From: an uncultured Clostridia bacterium
Lineage (GTDB): Bacteria > Bacillota > Clostridia > Christensenellales > Borkfalkiaceae
Direction of reading: 5' to 3'
NCBI GenBank assembly: GCA_944367535.1
Contig: CALVWQ010000016.1
Location: forward strand, 1 to 38,937
DNA: 38,937 nt
This document shows, piece by piece, positions 16,775 through 25,775 of this stretch (position 1 is its first letter; every line of letters begins with the position of its first letter). The position numbers and the translations under genes are program-made. The notes below the pieces were generated by a model. That model ran no database searches. It was given only the letters and a program-made list of their open reading frames with translations, and had not been told where the DNA came from.

Positions 16775-17665
16775 TCATTTGACTTCTTCGTCTTTGAGCC
16801 ATCTGAAATTTCCCCTTACACCGTGCACTTCCGTATAATACACGAATGTATCGGGATATTTTTTCATGAGATTAAAAAGTTCTGAAATCTGTCCCACGTT
16901 AACGACGGATATTATCATTGAATTATCTTCGCCGGTAAACATCCCCCTGCTTTCGACTATAGTCGCACCGTGGCGCAGATTTTTTATTATATCGTCCCTT
17001 AGAGCCTCAGGCGTTTTTGTTATTATCTTAACTTCTATCGCATGACGGGTGTCGCGCATAAGCATTGTTATGGCACGTTCTGAAATAAACATCTGAACGA
17101 CCGCGAGCAGTATAGAATTAAAATCTAGATAAACAAAGTACGAAAGGCCGATTATTACGAGACAGATAAGACTTATTATCCTTTCCACGTTTACATACTG
17201 AAATTTTTTCTGTATCATCGCAGCTATTATATCGGCGCCGCCGGATGAAGAACCTATTCTCAGCATCAGAGCCGTCCTGACACCGAGCATTATCCCCGCA
17301 AAAATCGCCGCAAGCAGCCTTTCGTTGGCGTTAATATACTGCGGGAAACCTATAGCCGCCCAAAATATTATAAGCGCGGAAGATATAACAGTAAATATCA
17401 TCGAATAAATGATATAATTTTTGTTAAGCCTTACAAACGCGTAAATGATAAGCGGCGCATTAAGAAGAATATTGAACCAGCCTGCGTTTATGCCAGTAAT
17501 CTTCTGCAACATCGTAACTATCGCTTCGAGCCCCAACGGCACAAAGTCCGAAGGATAAACGAAAACATGAAGAGCGAGCGACGAAACAATCGCCGCAGTG
17601 ATAGTAAACAAAATTTTTATTACGGTTCTTTTCAGGTTTTTTTCCGTTTCTGAAGTATAACCCAT
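16775..17665 (-). CDS. YitT family membrane protein
   Basis: The 296-residue product has about five to six membrane segments in its first 200 residues (YitT_membrane/DUF161), including the Gly/Ser-rich RIGSSSGGADIIAAMI stretch. A cytoplasmic DUF2179 domain follows (about 215-295, RGMFTGEDNSMIISVV). The family is widespread in Firmicutes; function is unsettled. GGAGAG lies at good spacing before the start. It is flanked by two pseudogenes and is the only intact protein gene between the araC-type gene and 18.5 kb. Confidence 0.9.
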   Translation of the reverse strand: MGYTSETEKNLKRTVIKILFTITAAIVSSLALHVFVYPSDFVPLGLEAIVTMLQKITGINAGWFNILLNAPLIIYAFVRLNKNYIIYSMIFTVISSALIIFWAAIGFPQYINANERLLAAIFAGIMLGVRTALMLRIGSSSGGADIIAAMIQKKFQYVNVERIISLICLVIIGLSYFVYLDFNSILLAVVQMFISERAITMLMRDTRHAIEVKIITKTPEALRDDIIKNLRHGATIVESRGMFTGEDNSMIISVVNVGQISELFNLMKKYPDTFVYYTEVHGVRGNFRWLKDEEVK

Positions 17666-17687
17666 ATTATGATCTCTCCGTTTCAGT

Positions 17688-17720
17688 AAAAAAGTCCCGA
17701 CGGCGGCAATTATCCGCCGG
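17688..17720 (-). terminator. Terminator after the esterase fragment
   Basis: A GC stem (CGGCGG with CCGCCG, loop ATAATTG) is followed by a T6 run on the minus strand. It starts immediately after the stop codon of the esterase remnant, showing that this was the true end of that gene. Confidence 0.6.
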
Positions 17721-17723
17721 CTC

Positions 17724-17987
17724 TTACCAACTCATTTTCCCGGTTTCTTCCTTTATCGCATCCCAGACCAAATCCTTGCACCACCAATGCGCCATCGGAG
17801 TTTTTACGAGGCGGCAGTTTTCGGGCATGCCTTCCTTTTCGTAAATGCGCCGAATGGTATCAAAACTTTTTTCCACTCCGCTCATCGGGAATATCAGATC
17901 TTTTTCTCCTGCGATAACAATCAGTTTGCGCGGAGCGATGAGACAGGCAAGGTCTCCCATCTCGAACCACTCATAGGCAAAAAGATA
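17724..17987 (-). pseudogene. C-terminal fragment of an acetyl-xylan-esterase-like alpha/beta hydrolase
   Basis: The last 87 codons of an alpha/beta hydrolase remain. YEWFEMGDLACLIAPRKLIV and GEKDLIFPMSGVEKSF hold the usual acid Asp region, and PMAHWWCKDLVW holds the catalytic His. The nucleophile Ser domain and everything before it are missing, and the frame meets two consecutive TAA codons just upstream. The open part from the first ATG is 78 residues. Its terminator is still in place, so the loss came from the 5' side. The family (Abhydrolase_7 / acetyl xylan esterase-like) is assigned from the tail alone. Confidence 0.65.
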
Positions 17988-18520
17988 TTATTACTTTTCA
18001 TTATCGGTTATTAAAATAACACGGAACAAAGGACATGTTCCTCTGTTTAATACATATGGTTTAAAAATACTCGCCTTAATACTTTTCTTCTGTTATTAAA
18101 TTCTTGTGACCGGCTTTCTCACCGATATTTATACCGAAAAATTCATTTTTCAAACCGCATTATATCACCTGTCAAAAGTGAGAGCGGTATTATTAACGCA
18201 ACTTAATAATTTTTACAACGCTATTAAATATATCATAACCCTTATTTAACTGTCAATAATTATTATTGTTTTAATACAAAAACAATCGTCAAATAAAATG
18301 TCAACAAGATTACATATAAATAAAAAAATATTACTCCCGCGCCTCCCGAAAAAATTTACGGGAGGCGCGGGCTTTTTTATTTTAAATACTTAAAATTATA
18401 CTTAAAATTTAAAATTTTTGATTTTTAAGGCAAACGGATTTCCTAAGAAAAATTGCAATAAAAGTTTTAACATTTTTTATAAAATTTAAGACATACGGCT
18501 GATAAAAAACAAACACGCTT
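17988..18520. other. Intergenic stretch without a gene
   Basis: A very A/T-rich region. Apart from the hairpin at 18336-18371, and promoter-like TTGACA words near 18170 and 18255 on the minus strand leading into the esterase fragment, I find no ORF or RNA that I can support. A 24-codon stop-free piece just below 18170 may be a further scrap of a decayed gene. Confidence 0.5.
18336..18377. terminator. Terminator beyond the O-acetylesterase operon
   Basis: A perfect 13-bp GC-rich stem (18336-18348 with 18359-18371) has CTTTTTTATTTT directly after it on the plus strand and a T-run six bases after it on the minus strand. Given gene direction it most likely ends the leftward ROK/DUF4838/esterase transcript about 150 bases past the last stop. 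Confidence 0.6.
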
Positions 18521-20557
18521 TTATTCTGTAGTCGGCAACACGGCGTCGCTCCGCGAAGATTTTCTTTCTGCCGCAGTCCCGCCCTTAGAGCGGTTTTTAT
18601 CCGACAACTCTACACTGCGGACGGTTACAGTCGTTTCTTGCCTGGACCTGAAAAGGAATTCTGCCTGGACGAAATTTTTACGTATCTTTTTTCCGAATTT
18701 AATCGGAGCGCTGTCTCCTCGTATACCGTTTTTCCAGCAAACGGACAAAACCGTCGGAGCATTTCCTATCAGAACGCTCTCCGCTTTTTTCGCACCGTTA
18801 TAAAGGTCGGGTCTGAAAACTTCACCGTCATAAGACCTTACAACAACGCCCATAAACTCCGTATCGGAGTCGGCGGTAAGTTCGACTGTCCAATACCCGT
18901 AATCTGCGACGTGATTCCTGTGCCCCGACAGACAAAAAGCCGGCGACAATCCGAAAAAGAAATACTTATCCGCCTGCGGAACGCAACGGCATTTCACCCC
19001 GTCCTCACCGATGCTTATCTCAACATCGCCCGCGTCGTAAATTTCGCCTTTTTTCCATACGGGCACCTTGCGGCACGTCCCCACATTCCAGCCGAAACAA
19101 TTTTCGTAAACCATGGACGCGCCGCGGACGGTATAAGCGGGAATAAAACAGTATTTCGAGTTTATTTCCTCTTCCACGGAGCGATACGGAAGGAGCGGCG
19201 CGCCGTCCTCGGTTACCGCATTGCAGAAGTCCTGATACTGCATAAAAGCATATGTTATATAAGCGGGTTCTTTTACTTCCGCGCTGAAAACTTCTATTTC
19301 GTTTTCCGAACGCACGACGGCGGAAGCGGGATAATATTTCCCGTTTTTCCCTGCCACCGTAAACCCGTTAAGTTTATCGCCTTTAAGTTTTCCGCCGCAT
19401 GTTATACATACTGCCTTTCCGCTTTCAATTATAACTTTTTCTATACGCGGATAGCGTTTGCGTTTTCCCGACAACACGTCAGCCACGCGCTGGGCTACGG
19501 GCGCTTTGTTTACTGTATGAATGGGATGATAATATAGTTCGCCGTCCGTTTTGAGCCACCTTGGCTCTATGTCGTAAATGGGGACGGCGGTAACGGTTTC
19601 ATCTTTTTCAAGTCGGGTTATCGCCTCGTTAATCTCCATGTACCCGCATCGGTCTCCGTACGGATAATATTCGGGCGCGATATGGACGGCGACAAACGGT
19701 ATCCTTCCGAACATGGCGTCAAAGTCGCGTTTTATCAAGAGCATAGTTCTGTAGAAATACTGCGCATACTCGAAATCGCAAGATGAACTTTCTCCGAGAT
19801 ACCACACTATACCCGCGAACGAAATTCCTTCCAAAGGAGCTATTTTTTCATTATATACTCCGCTTATTTGAGTAAAATTGCGTATACCCGAATGATTGTA
19901 ATCTTCCGCCGTGCAATACCTTCCCATGCGCTTTAAAAATGCAATGAGATCCGCGTCCGTTTCCGCAGTTTTGCGGCTGCAATACGTCTCTGCGCTTAAT
20001 CCCCCCATCGCCGTCTGCACAATCCCGACGGGTATACCTTTGCGTTCGGAAACGAAGGAAGCGGCAATGACCGCAATCGCCGAAACATCCGAACATTCGG
20101 AACCTTTTTTCCACGCATAATCACTTATAAAGTCTTCCTTAGGATATGCGGGACGATGAATCTCCGACGTATCCGAAAACGGGGGTTCTTCGAGACACAA
20201 CAGCGAAATATCGCTTTCCCCAGCCTTCGCAAGATATTTATCGCAATCCTCCGTCGCGGAAAGCGCATAGGACATGTTTGACTGCCCCGCCGTCATATAC
20301 ACGTCGCCGAAACGCACATTTACGGAAACACTTTCAGTCCCGTCGGATACGGACAGAGTAAATACTGATTTAGTATCGAAGACGGCGGGAAATTCCGTGC
20401 GGAATTTCCCGCCGCAGGGATTGACTTTTAAGTCGTAACAATATTCTCCGCCTTTTAAAACGCATTCGACCTCTTTTTCCGCAAAGCCCTTTACGTTAAT
20501 CGGCTTGCCGCGCTGTATAATTGCGCCGTCTTTAAAATAGCCGTGTAATTTAAGCAT
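18521..20557 (-). CDS. Sialate O-acetylesterase-like SGNH hydrolase
   Basis: A 678-residue cytosolic protein (no signal peptide) of the sialate O-acetylesterase type, expected to strip acetyl groups from sialic acids or other sugars. The N-terminal beta domain leads to SGNH block I, GDVYMTAGQSNM (near residue 95), with the nucleophile Ser. A block GIVWYLGESSS (normally WYQGES) comes near residue 255. The terminal His block reads YYHPIHTVNK, where most relatives have an Asp-x-x-His (DIHP-like) motif, so the acidic partner is not obvious. The chosen ATG has GAGAGGAG six bases ahead; a TTG five codons upstream would overlap that site. It follows the DUF4838 gene by 34 bases. Confidence 0.82.
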   Translation of the reverse strand: MLKLHGYFKDGAIIQRGKPINVKGFAEKEVECVLKGGEYCYDLKVNPCGGKFRTEFPAVFDTKSVFTLSVSDGTESVSVNVRFGDVYMTAGQSNMSYALSATEDCDKYLAKAGESDISLLCLEEPPFSDTSEIHRPAYPKEDFISDYAWKKGSECSDVSAIAVIAASFVSERKGIPVGIVQTAMGGLSAETYCSRKTAETDADLIAFLKRMGRYCTAEDYNHSGIRNFTQISGVYNEKIAPLEGISFAGIVWYLGESSSCDFEYAQYFYRTMLLIKRDFDAMFGRIPFVAVHIAPEYYPYGDRCGYMEINEAITRLEKDETVTAVPIYDIEPRWLKTDGELYYHPIHTVNKAPVAQRVADVLSGKRKRYPRIEKVIIESGKAVCITCGGKLKGDKLNGFTVAGKNGKYYPASAVVRSENEIEVFSAEVKEPAYITYAFMQYQDFCNAVTEDGAPLLPYRSVEEEINSKYCFIPAYTVRGASMVYENCFGWNVGTCRKVPVWKKGEIYDAGDVEISIGEDGVKCRCVPQADKYFFFGLSPAFCLSGHRNHVADYGYWTVELTADSDTEFMGVVVRSYDGEVFRPDLYNGAKKAESVLIGNAPTVLSVCWKNGIRGDSAPIKFGKKIRKNFVQAEFLFRSRQETTVTVRSVELSDKNRSKGGTAAERKSSRSDAVLPTTE

Positions 20558-20591
20558 TTTCGCTCCTCTCAAAAAGCACGTAAAATTATGT

Positions 20592-22421
20592 TCAGGCGTA
20601 TATTCCCGTCTGCTGGGACGCTATGAGCCCGTCTATTATAAGGTTGATGTAAAAACCGTCCGCATAAGGCTGGAACCGCATTTCGCGACTGTTGAAAAAT
20701 TCTTTGCGATCCTTGTCTGCTTCGGCGATTTTTTCTTTATCCGCGCCGCATAATTTTAAAATCATGACATTCAGAAATCTTAAAACGTTACCTGCCGCAA
20801 AGCGCAGAATGTCCATACTTTCGCCGCGCACGGCGTCCTCCGCTTCGGGAGCGGGTTCGGTCAATAATTCCGTAAGAAGCTCCTTTGCTTTCACGAACTT
20901 CGGCAACAGGTCTCCGCACTCGGGATTTAATGTACCGCCCTCAAAATAGTCAAACGGGAGATATTCTTCGAGCATTCCGTAAAATTTTCTCGCATACTTG
21001 GCGTTTTTGCCGAAAGCGGCGTCGTAATATTCGCGCCGCAATGTAACGAAATCAGTCTCGCCGTCAAGAAGCGCGCGACCCATTACATAAAACGCCAGTC
21101 CGCTCGGATAAAATGCACGCTGTACCTGACAACTCACAAATCCGTTAAGCCCCATGCCATGAAGGCTTCTTATGTCGTCAAACAGAACCTCCGCCAGACT
21201 TTCGCCGCCGAAATCGCGGTTTATATCCCACATAAGATGATAGTCAAAATCGAAACTGTCGCCGTGAAAAACTTTTTTCCAATCTTCCAGAAATTTTATA
21301 TATGTCCCAACCGTATGCGGATATTCGATTTTGTTTCTTACATAATTTAGTTCGGAAGTCTTTTCGCTGCGATTGTATGAACTGGTGTAAGTCCTGAAAA
21401 TAGGCGCAAACATCATAATGAATCTGTCTTCGTTTTCTATGCGCTCAGTCTGCGGCGCCCAATACAAATCGAAATAAACGAGAAAACATATTTTTGCGGG
21501 AATATTTTTCTCGGTAAAACGCCTGTCTATTTCGTTGAGAATCATCACATACCAATCGGAAAAACTCTTTTTAGCGCACTCTTCACATTCGCAAACATTG
21601 TTAAAACCGTCGGCTAGCCAGAAATGAATAACATCTGCCTCACTGTGATTTTCGGCATACTCGACCACCTTGTCGACAAGTTTAGAACGCACAGCGGGCG
21701 AAGAATAACATAACTGCGTATTAAGCGGAATACCGCCGAAAAAGCCCCTCTTTCCGTTCACCTCCGCAAGCATCGAGCGACTGTTTTCGTCGAGCGAATC
21801 TTTTTCGATGCTCCAACCGTTACATTCGAGGCCCAGGCAAGCGGCCGTCCAGCCGTGTCCCACGGCATGGTATATCATATCCCGCATTTTTATCGCTTTT
21901 ACGATTTCTTTTACGCAAGCGCGACTCTTATCCTGGGAGAAAGGTTCAGCCGCAAGAAGGTCGTTACCCTTATGAGAATACCACCTGTCAAAAAACTCGA
22001 ACGAGTTCATAAACTGTATAAAATAGGTGTTAAACCCTGCTTTTGGCGCCCACTCGATGATTTCGAGAACGTTTTCAAGAGAAACCGCACCCTCTATTGT
22101 TATACCTCTATGTCTGTTGGCAGGTCTGACAGAAGCACTTACATTTATTTCCTCGATTTTCCTTTTCGGGACATACTCTCCCGCCTTGCCCGGCCTTAAA
22201 AATCTGCATCCGCAGCGCCGCAGAAAATCGTATACGCCTATGAGAAGCGCCCTCGGCCTGTTGGCGCGAATAACGCCTTTACCCTCTTTTACGTCTATAA
22301 TGAATTCCTCGCGGAACAAATCTGTATCGTCGCCTGCTTCAACTGCTATACCGCCGTCGCAGTTCGTCATCAGTCGAAGATATTTATTTAGTTCCCTTTT
22401 GGCATATTCAGTCGCGTTCAT
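20592..22421 (-). CDS. DUF4838 glycosidase-like protein
   Basis: The 609-residue product has an N-terminal alpha-glucuronidase/GH20b-like domain (residues 1-100: YAKRELNKYLR, then DFLRRCGCRFLRPGKAGEYVP). A TIM-barrel region follows (about 105-450) with FNTYFIQFMNSFEFFDRW, AVGHGWT, a Cys cluster NVCECEECAKKSF and MWDINRDFGGESLAEVLFDD. The C-terminus is helical. This is the DUF4838 architecture, found in glycan-utilisation loci, where it is thought to hydrolyse glycosidic bonds; the substrate is unknown. No signal peptide, so cytosolic. AGGAGG precedes the ATG and overlaps the old stop of the ROK gene. The esterase gene follows closely, so the pair may act on one acetylated sugar. Confidence 0.78.
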   Translation of the reverse strand: MNATEYAKRELNKYLRLMTNCDGGIAVEAGDDTDLFREEFIIDVKEGKGVIRANRPRALLIGVYDFLRRCGCRFLRPGKAGEYVPKRKIEEINVSASVRPANRHRGITIEGAVSLENVLEIIEWAPKAGFNTYFIQFMNSFEFFDRWYSHKGNDLLAAEPFSQDKSRACVKEIVKAIKMRDMIYHAVGHGWTAACLGLECNGWSIEKDSLDENSRSMLAEVNGKRGFFGGIPLNTQLCYSSPAVRSKLVDKVVEYAENHSEADVIHFWLADGFNNVCECEECAKKSFSDWYVMILNEIDRRFTEKNIPAKICFLVYFDLYWAPQTERIENEDRFIMMFAPIFRTYTSSYNRSEKTSELNYVRNKIEYPHTVGTYIKFLEDWKKVFHGDSFDFDYHLMWDINRDFGGESLAEVLFDDIRSLHGMGLNGFVSCQVQRAFYPSGLAFYVMGRALLDGETDFVTLRREYYDAAFGKNAKYARKFYGMLEEYLPFDYFEGGTLNPECGDLLPKFVKAKELLTELLTEPAPEAEDAVRGESMDILRFAAGNVLRFLNVMILKLCGADKEKIAEADKDRKEFFNSREMRFQPYADGFYINLIIDGLIASQQTGIYA

Positions 22422-22429
22422 AATTCCTC

Positions 22430-23033
22430 CTATACATTACAATGAAAAAAACGCGAAAGCCCCGCGTTCACCGCGCCCATGATAGTCGCATTTTCCATTA
22501 GCCCCGAATAATGAACTTTTCTTCCCTTTAACTGCTTTGAAATAACACGAAGATAAACTTCGCCTAAGAATAAACTCACCCGATTCGCTGAGTTTACCAG
22601 GCGTTGCGAGACATATACAACACAGTTTTCTTTCCGCGAGCGCGGGATGAAGCGTCATCTCACGCATAACTGAAATCACATTGTCGAAATCGCTTCTGCT
22701 GAAACTGACGACTTCCGATATAGAACGGCTCAACAAAACGTTGCTATCAAAATCGGCGGCGCAAACATTTAAGGTCCGTCCCGAAAGATCAACCGCTATA
22801 ACGTAGCCGTAATCCGCATTGATTTTAAGCGTTATGCCCTTTCTTCCCTTGGTATCGCTCTGACGCGTTATAAGCCCGTCTTCCATCAGGTCGTCTGCTA
22901 TCTTGGCAACGGCGGTGTTTGACAACTGCAAAACACGCGCTATATCCGAATACGACCTGCTCTGTTCCCGCAAAAGTCTTATTATGTCTTCCTTGTTTTT
23001 TCTGCGAAGATAAGACTGATTTCTCGCCTGCAT
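22430..23033 (-). pseudogene. ROK family regulator with internal deletion and frameshift
   Basis: The start is a normal NagC/XylR-type ROK repressor: a winged helix-turn-helix (residues 15-75, YSDIARVLQLSNTAVAKIADDL) and the first part of the ROK fold, with YVIAVDLSGRTLNVCAAD and CLATPGKLSESGEF. It then stops making sense at about residue 165. In another frame the sequence resumes with KVHYSGLMENATIMGA, the usual extreme C-terminus of ROK proteins, and ends at a TAG at 22430-22432. About 150-200 central residues, including the sugar and zinc sites, are missing. The open frame as it stands gives a 198-residue protein ending in an unrelated tail; its DNA-binding half could still fold. Confidence 0.75.
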
Positions 23034-23082
23034 TCTACCCCCTCTTTTCCCATGAGATGCTCAATATATCTTGCGATTATAT

Positions 23083-23111
23083 ATTATAAAATCTTTAAAT
23101 CGATTTGACAA
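23083..23111 (-). promoter_or_regulatory. Promoter of the ROK/DUF4838/esterase operon
   Basis: TTGTCA and TATAAT separated by 17 bases on the minus strand, about 50 bases before the ROK start codon, which itself follows a GGGGG ribosome binding site. Confidence 0.65.
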
Positions 23112-23126
23112 TCATTTGCACCGACT

Positions 23127-24070
23127 TTATATTTTTTTATCGGTTCTACGTCCCAAAACACGCTTTGCGGCAACGCCAGCGACAGCGGCAAGACAAACCA
23201 ACAACATAAGAGGCGTGCCGTCAAGCGATGAATTGCATCCACCGGTTTGCTCGGGTTCCACGTCTGATGAAACAACGTAATGCGCTGTTTCAGACGGTTG
23301 ACTGTCGGTATGCTCGAATGTATCTTCCGCGAGCGCTATTACCATAATGTCGTACTCGCCGACAGCGAGGTCTTCAAGGCTGAAATAATTAGTATAAACC
23401 GTCTTTTCGTCGCCTGCCGAAACAATGACTTTGTAAGCGTAAGCTCCTTTGACTTCTTGCCATTCTATCCTTCCGCTCTCTTCATTGACAGTTACCTCGG
23501 GTGCGGCAAGCGGCTGCGGTTCTGGCGGCAGCGTCGTATCTTTGACCTCTACTAAGAAATCGTCTATAAGTACATTCGCCGTACAGCAGTTAAGACTCAT
23601 ATATCCGAAATAATCATACTTTGTTATGTTGAAAGTACAATCGCTGACGAGAGTGTCGTCGGCGTATAATTTATATGTATTGTCCTCTACATCCAATCGG
23701 TATTCCACCCACGGCAAATCTGCACCCGCGGCTCCCGAAGGGACTGAATACTGCGATTGTGTAAGAGTCAATTTGTCTCCGTAAAGTTCGCGTGAATTAT
23801 TCAGGTCAATCGGCTCTCCGCCGTCGAACACTGCGTAAGTATGACCCGTAACGGCAGCGGAATCCGCATAACGCTGCAATGTAAACAGCAGGTTATTGGT
23901 GCCTGTATAATGGCTCTGTGCACGTTTTCTGAACGATATACCCACCCAACTGCATTCAATGACACCTTCGGTAAGAAATTTAACTTTAAATGTTACGGTG
24001 AAATTTTTTACACGGAAATCATCTCCCGGACCCATGTAAAAGAACGAGTCGGCGCCTGTGGTGTTTTTTA
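23127..24070 (-). pseudogene. 3' part of a secreted surface protein with concanavalin-like and FN3-like domains
   Basis: From about 24070 the frame reads through a beta-rich LamG/concanavalin-like domain (residues 1-175 from the first ATG at 24035: VKNFTVTFKVKFL, VEYRLDVEDNTYKLY, VLIDDFLVEV). A fibronectin type III-like domain (about 180-262) follows. The end is a tripartite tail: GGCNSS, a 17-residue hydrophobic stretch, then RVLGRRTDKK. There is no signal peptide; the 5' end is fused out of frame to other gene pieces at about 24070, so only the tail of a larger exported protein remains. The tail resembles Cys-containing C-terminal sorting signals rather than LPXTG. Translation from the internal ATG could still make a cytosolic 302-residue protein. 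Confidence 0.65.
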
Positions 24071-24087
24071 AATGAAGTACGCGGTTC

Positions 24088-24285
24088 TGCGATTATGCCT
24101 TTGGATTTAGCGCACATTAGCACTTCGTCCACAACTTTTACCTGTGTGTTTGCTTTTTTGACATAATCGTATACATCTGTGCGATTACCGTCCCTGTCAA
24201 ACATCGCTCCCGTGAATGTCTCCGCCCCGTTGCTCGGCAAGACGCCGGTAAAGTACTGAATACCCTTTGCGCCGTAAGTAAGAGC
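24088..24285 (-). pseudogene. Fragment B: late barrel segment of a TIM-barrel lipoprotein relative
   Basis: About 66 codons beginning ALTYGAKGIQYF and ending AKSKGIIA align clearly with residues near 300-370 of the intact lipoprotein at 12174-13541 (FGVKGLQYF, SKGIIL). The fragment is fused in frame to the end of the preceding permease piece, so one ORF (24019-24882) reads permease then glycosidase-like then nonsense. Nothing of the gene's C-terminal domain follows. Confidence 0.7.
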
Positions 24286-25038
24286 GGTGTTTTTCATAAT
24301 GGTTTTCTGGAAACAGGCAAAAACCACGAGAACGGGTACTATCGACAGCATCATAGCCGCAAAAACCCTCGGCATATTTACCCCTGCCTCACTTGAAATA
24401 CGTTGTATACCGTAAGCAATAGTAGCTTTCGCAGGCGCATACATATAGATTGTGAAATAATCGTTCCAATAACCTATCGCCTGCAAAACTCCGACAGAAA
24501 CAAGAGCGGGAACTGCAATGGGTATCATAACTATAAAAAATATCCTGAAATGCCCCGCGCCGTCAATCTGAGCCGCCTCAGCATATGTCCAAGACAGGTT
24601 TTTGAAAAACCCGTACAGAAGAAGAAATCCCGAGCCGAAACCGCCCATTGCGGTAATGAATATGCCGGTATAAGTATTGATTAAATGTGCCTGATTATAC
24701 AGCCTGTACATAGCCGCCATGGAGCCCATAGTAGGTATCATCATTATCACTATGGCCGCAGTATACATTGCGCTTTTGCCGGGAAAATCATACTTGCTGA
24801 GCACATACGCGGTCGCCGAACATGAAAACAGGCTCAGAAAAGTGCAACCGAAAGTAAGAATGATACTGTTTAAATACATCATAGGAATAGTTATGCCGTC
24901 ATCTATGGTAAGCGAAAAACTTTCCTTCCAGTTTATGAGTGTCCACTTCGACGGTCAACCGTTGACGTTATTGAGAAAATCCGTCTGCGTTTTAAAAGAA
25001 TTCAGAAGACACCAAAGAAACGGAAAAAGCAAAGTATA
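24286..25038 (-). pseudogene. MalG-type permease, truncated at the N-terminus with an in-frame TGA
   Basis: The frame carries most of a CUT1 permease: YTLLFPFLWCLLNSFKTQ (first membrane segment region), PSKWTLINW, the EAA loop EAAQIDGAGHFRIF and ACFQKTIMKNT at the usual C-terminus. It is broken by a TGA at 24955-24957, where a residue between Gly and Pro-Ser-Lys-Trp is expected. The first dozen or so residues are replaced by a piece of another gene, and the natural stop is lost through fusion at about 24285. Its sequence differs from the permease at 8614-9501, so it comes from a different transporter. Confidence 0.75.
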
Positions 25039-25490
25039 GAAGTATCTGTGCCCGAACTGTAAAGAGGATAATGGTCATAAGAAATATAGTCGGTCTTGAT
25101 TTTATTCATATACTGCGTCAGATACGCATCATAAGTTATCGGATCGCTTGTACCGGAAAGTTGCGCACCCGTCGCTATTACGGGGAAAAGATTGACTTAA
25201 AACATAAGTCCGGGCGCCGCCTCTTCGAAAATTTCCCTGCCGAATTCGAGCACTTCGAATTTCGAAGCGTCGGGTTCGTCCTGAATCATAAACCCGTAAA
25301 GTGCGTCATAATAATCGCTCTCCCTATAAGGCTCGATAATATCGGCAACCATTTGCACAAGTTCTTCTTTTGTCTTAACTCCGCTGTCATAAAGCGTTTT
25401 CGCCTGCATTATGACGTTTCTGAGGTTACCGTCGCCGAGAATGTGTTTTATTCCCACTTCGTGAGCCGCTTTTAACGGTCTGTCAATACC
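25035..25490 (-). pseudogene. Fragment A: middle segment of a TIM-barrel lipoprotein relative
   Basis: The frame from about 25490 to 25040 matches residues near 95-235 of the lipoprotein at 12174-13541. It reads IKHILGDGNLRNVI, YDALYGFMIQDEPDASKF (with the DEP motif of strand 4), then VNLFPVIATGAQL and DYISYDHYPLYSSG. A TAA at 25197-25199 interrupts it between Phe and Val-Asn-Leu-Phe-Pro. The signal peptide and first strands are missing upstream, and the fragment ends by running into the permease remnant at 25030-25045. Confidence 0.7.
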
Positions 25491-25708
25491 AAAATTAAAA
25501 AAAGTTTTAATTTTTTTGAAAATTTTCTCATTAAATGGAAACTAAAAGTCTTTTTTTGTTAGAAATATTAAAGAAAGTTTAATTTATGCAAACAATATAA
25601 ATGTTTATTTTATTTAATTTAATTTCATAATTAAATTTGTTTTAGATAATAATATAGTTAAAATTTTTTTTAGGAAATAAATATAGACTTTCAAACACAT
25701 ATATCGAT
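25491..25708. other. A/T-rich spacer without a gene
   Basis: Nearly pure A/T sequence between the start of fragment A and the phoR terminator. I see no promoter, ORF or RNA that stands out from the base composition. Confidence 0.5.
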
Positions 25709-25744
25709 AAAAAAAACTCCGTGCCGCAAAAATCAGGCACGGAG
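25709..25744 (-). terminator. Terminator of the pst-pho operon
   Basis: A 9-bp stem (CTCCGTGCC with GGCACGGAG) is followed on the minus strand by a T8 run. It begins about 30 bases past the phoR stop and closes the phosphate operon. Confidence 0.85.
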
Positions 25745-25775
25745 CATTAAACAATTTATATATTAAATCAAATCA

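Noticed and set aside
18638-19537. Plus-strand ORF of 299 codons opposite the O-acetylesterase-like gene
   Set aside because: No recognisable motif and no ribosome binding site; the minus strand has a conserved SGNH block.
24019-24882. ORF as a single normal ABC permease
   Set aside because: Only the first two thirds are permease; the rest is a glycosidase-like segment and then nonsense, so it is recorded as fragments.
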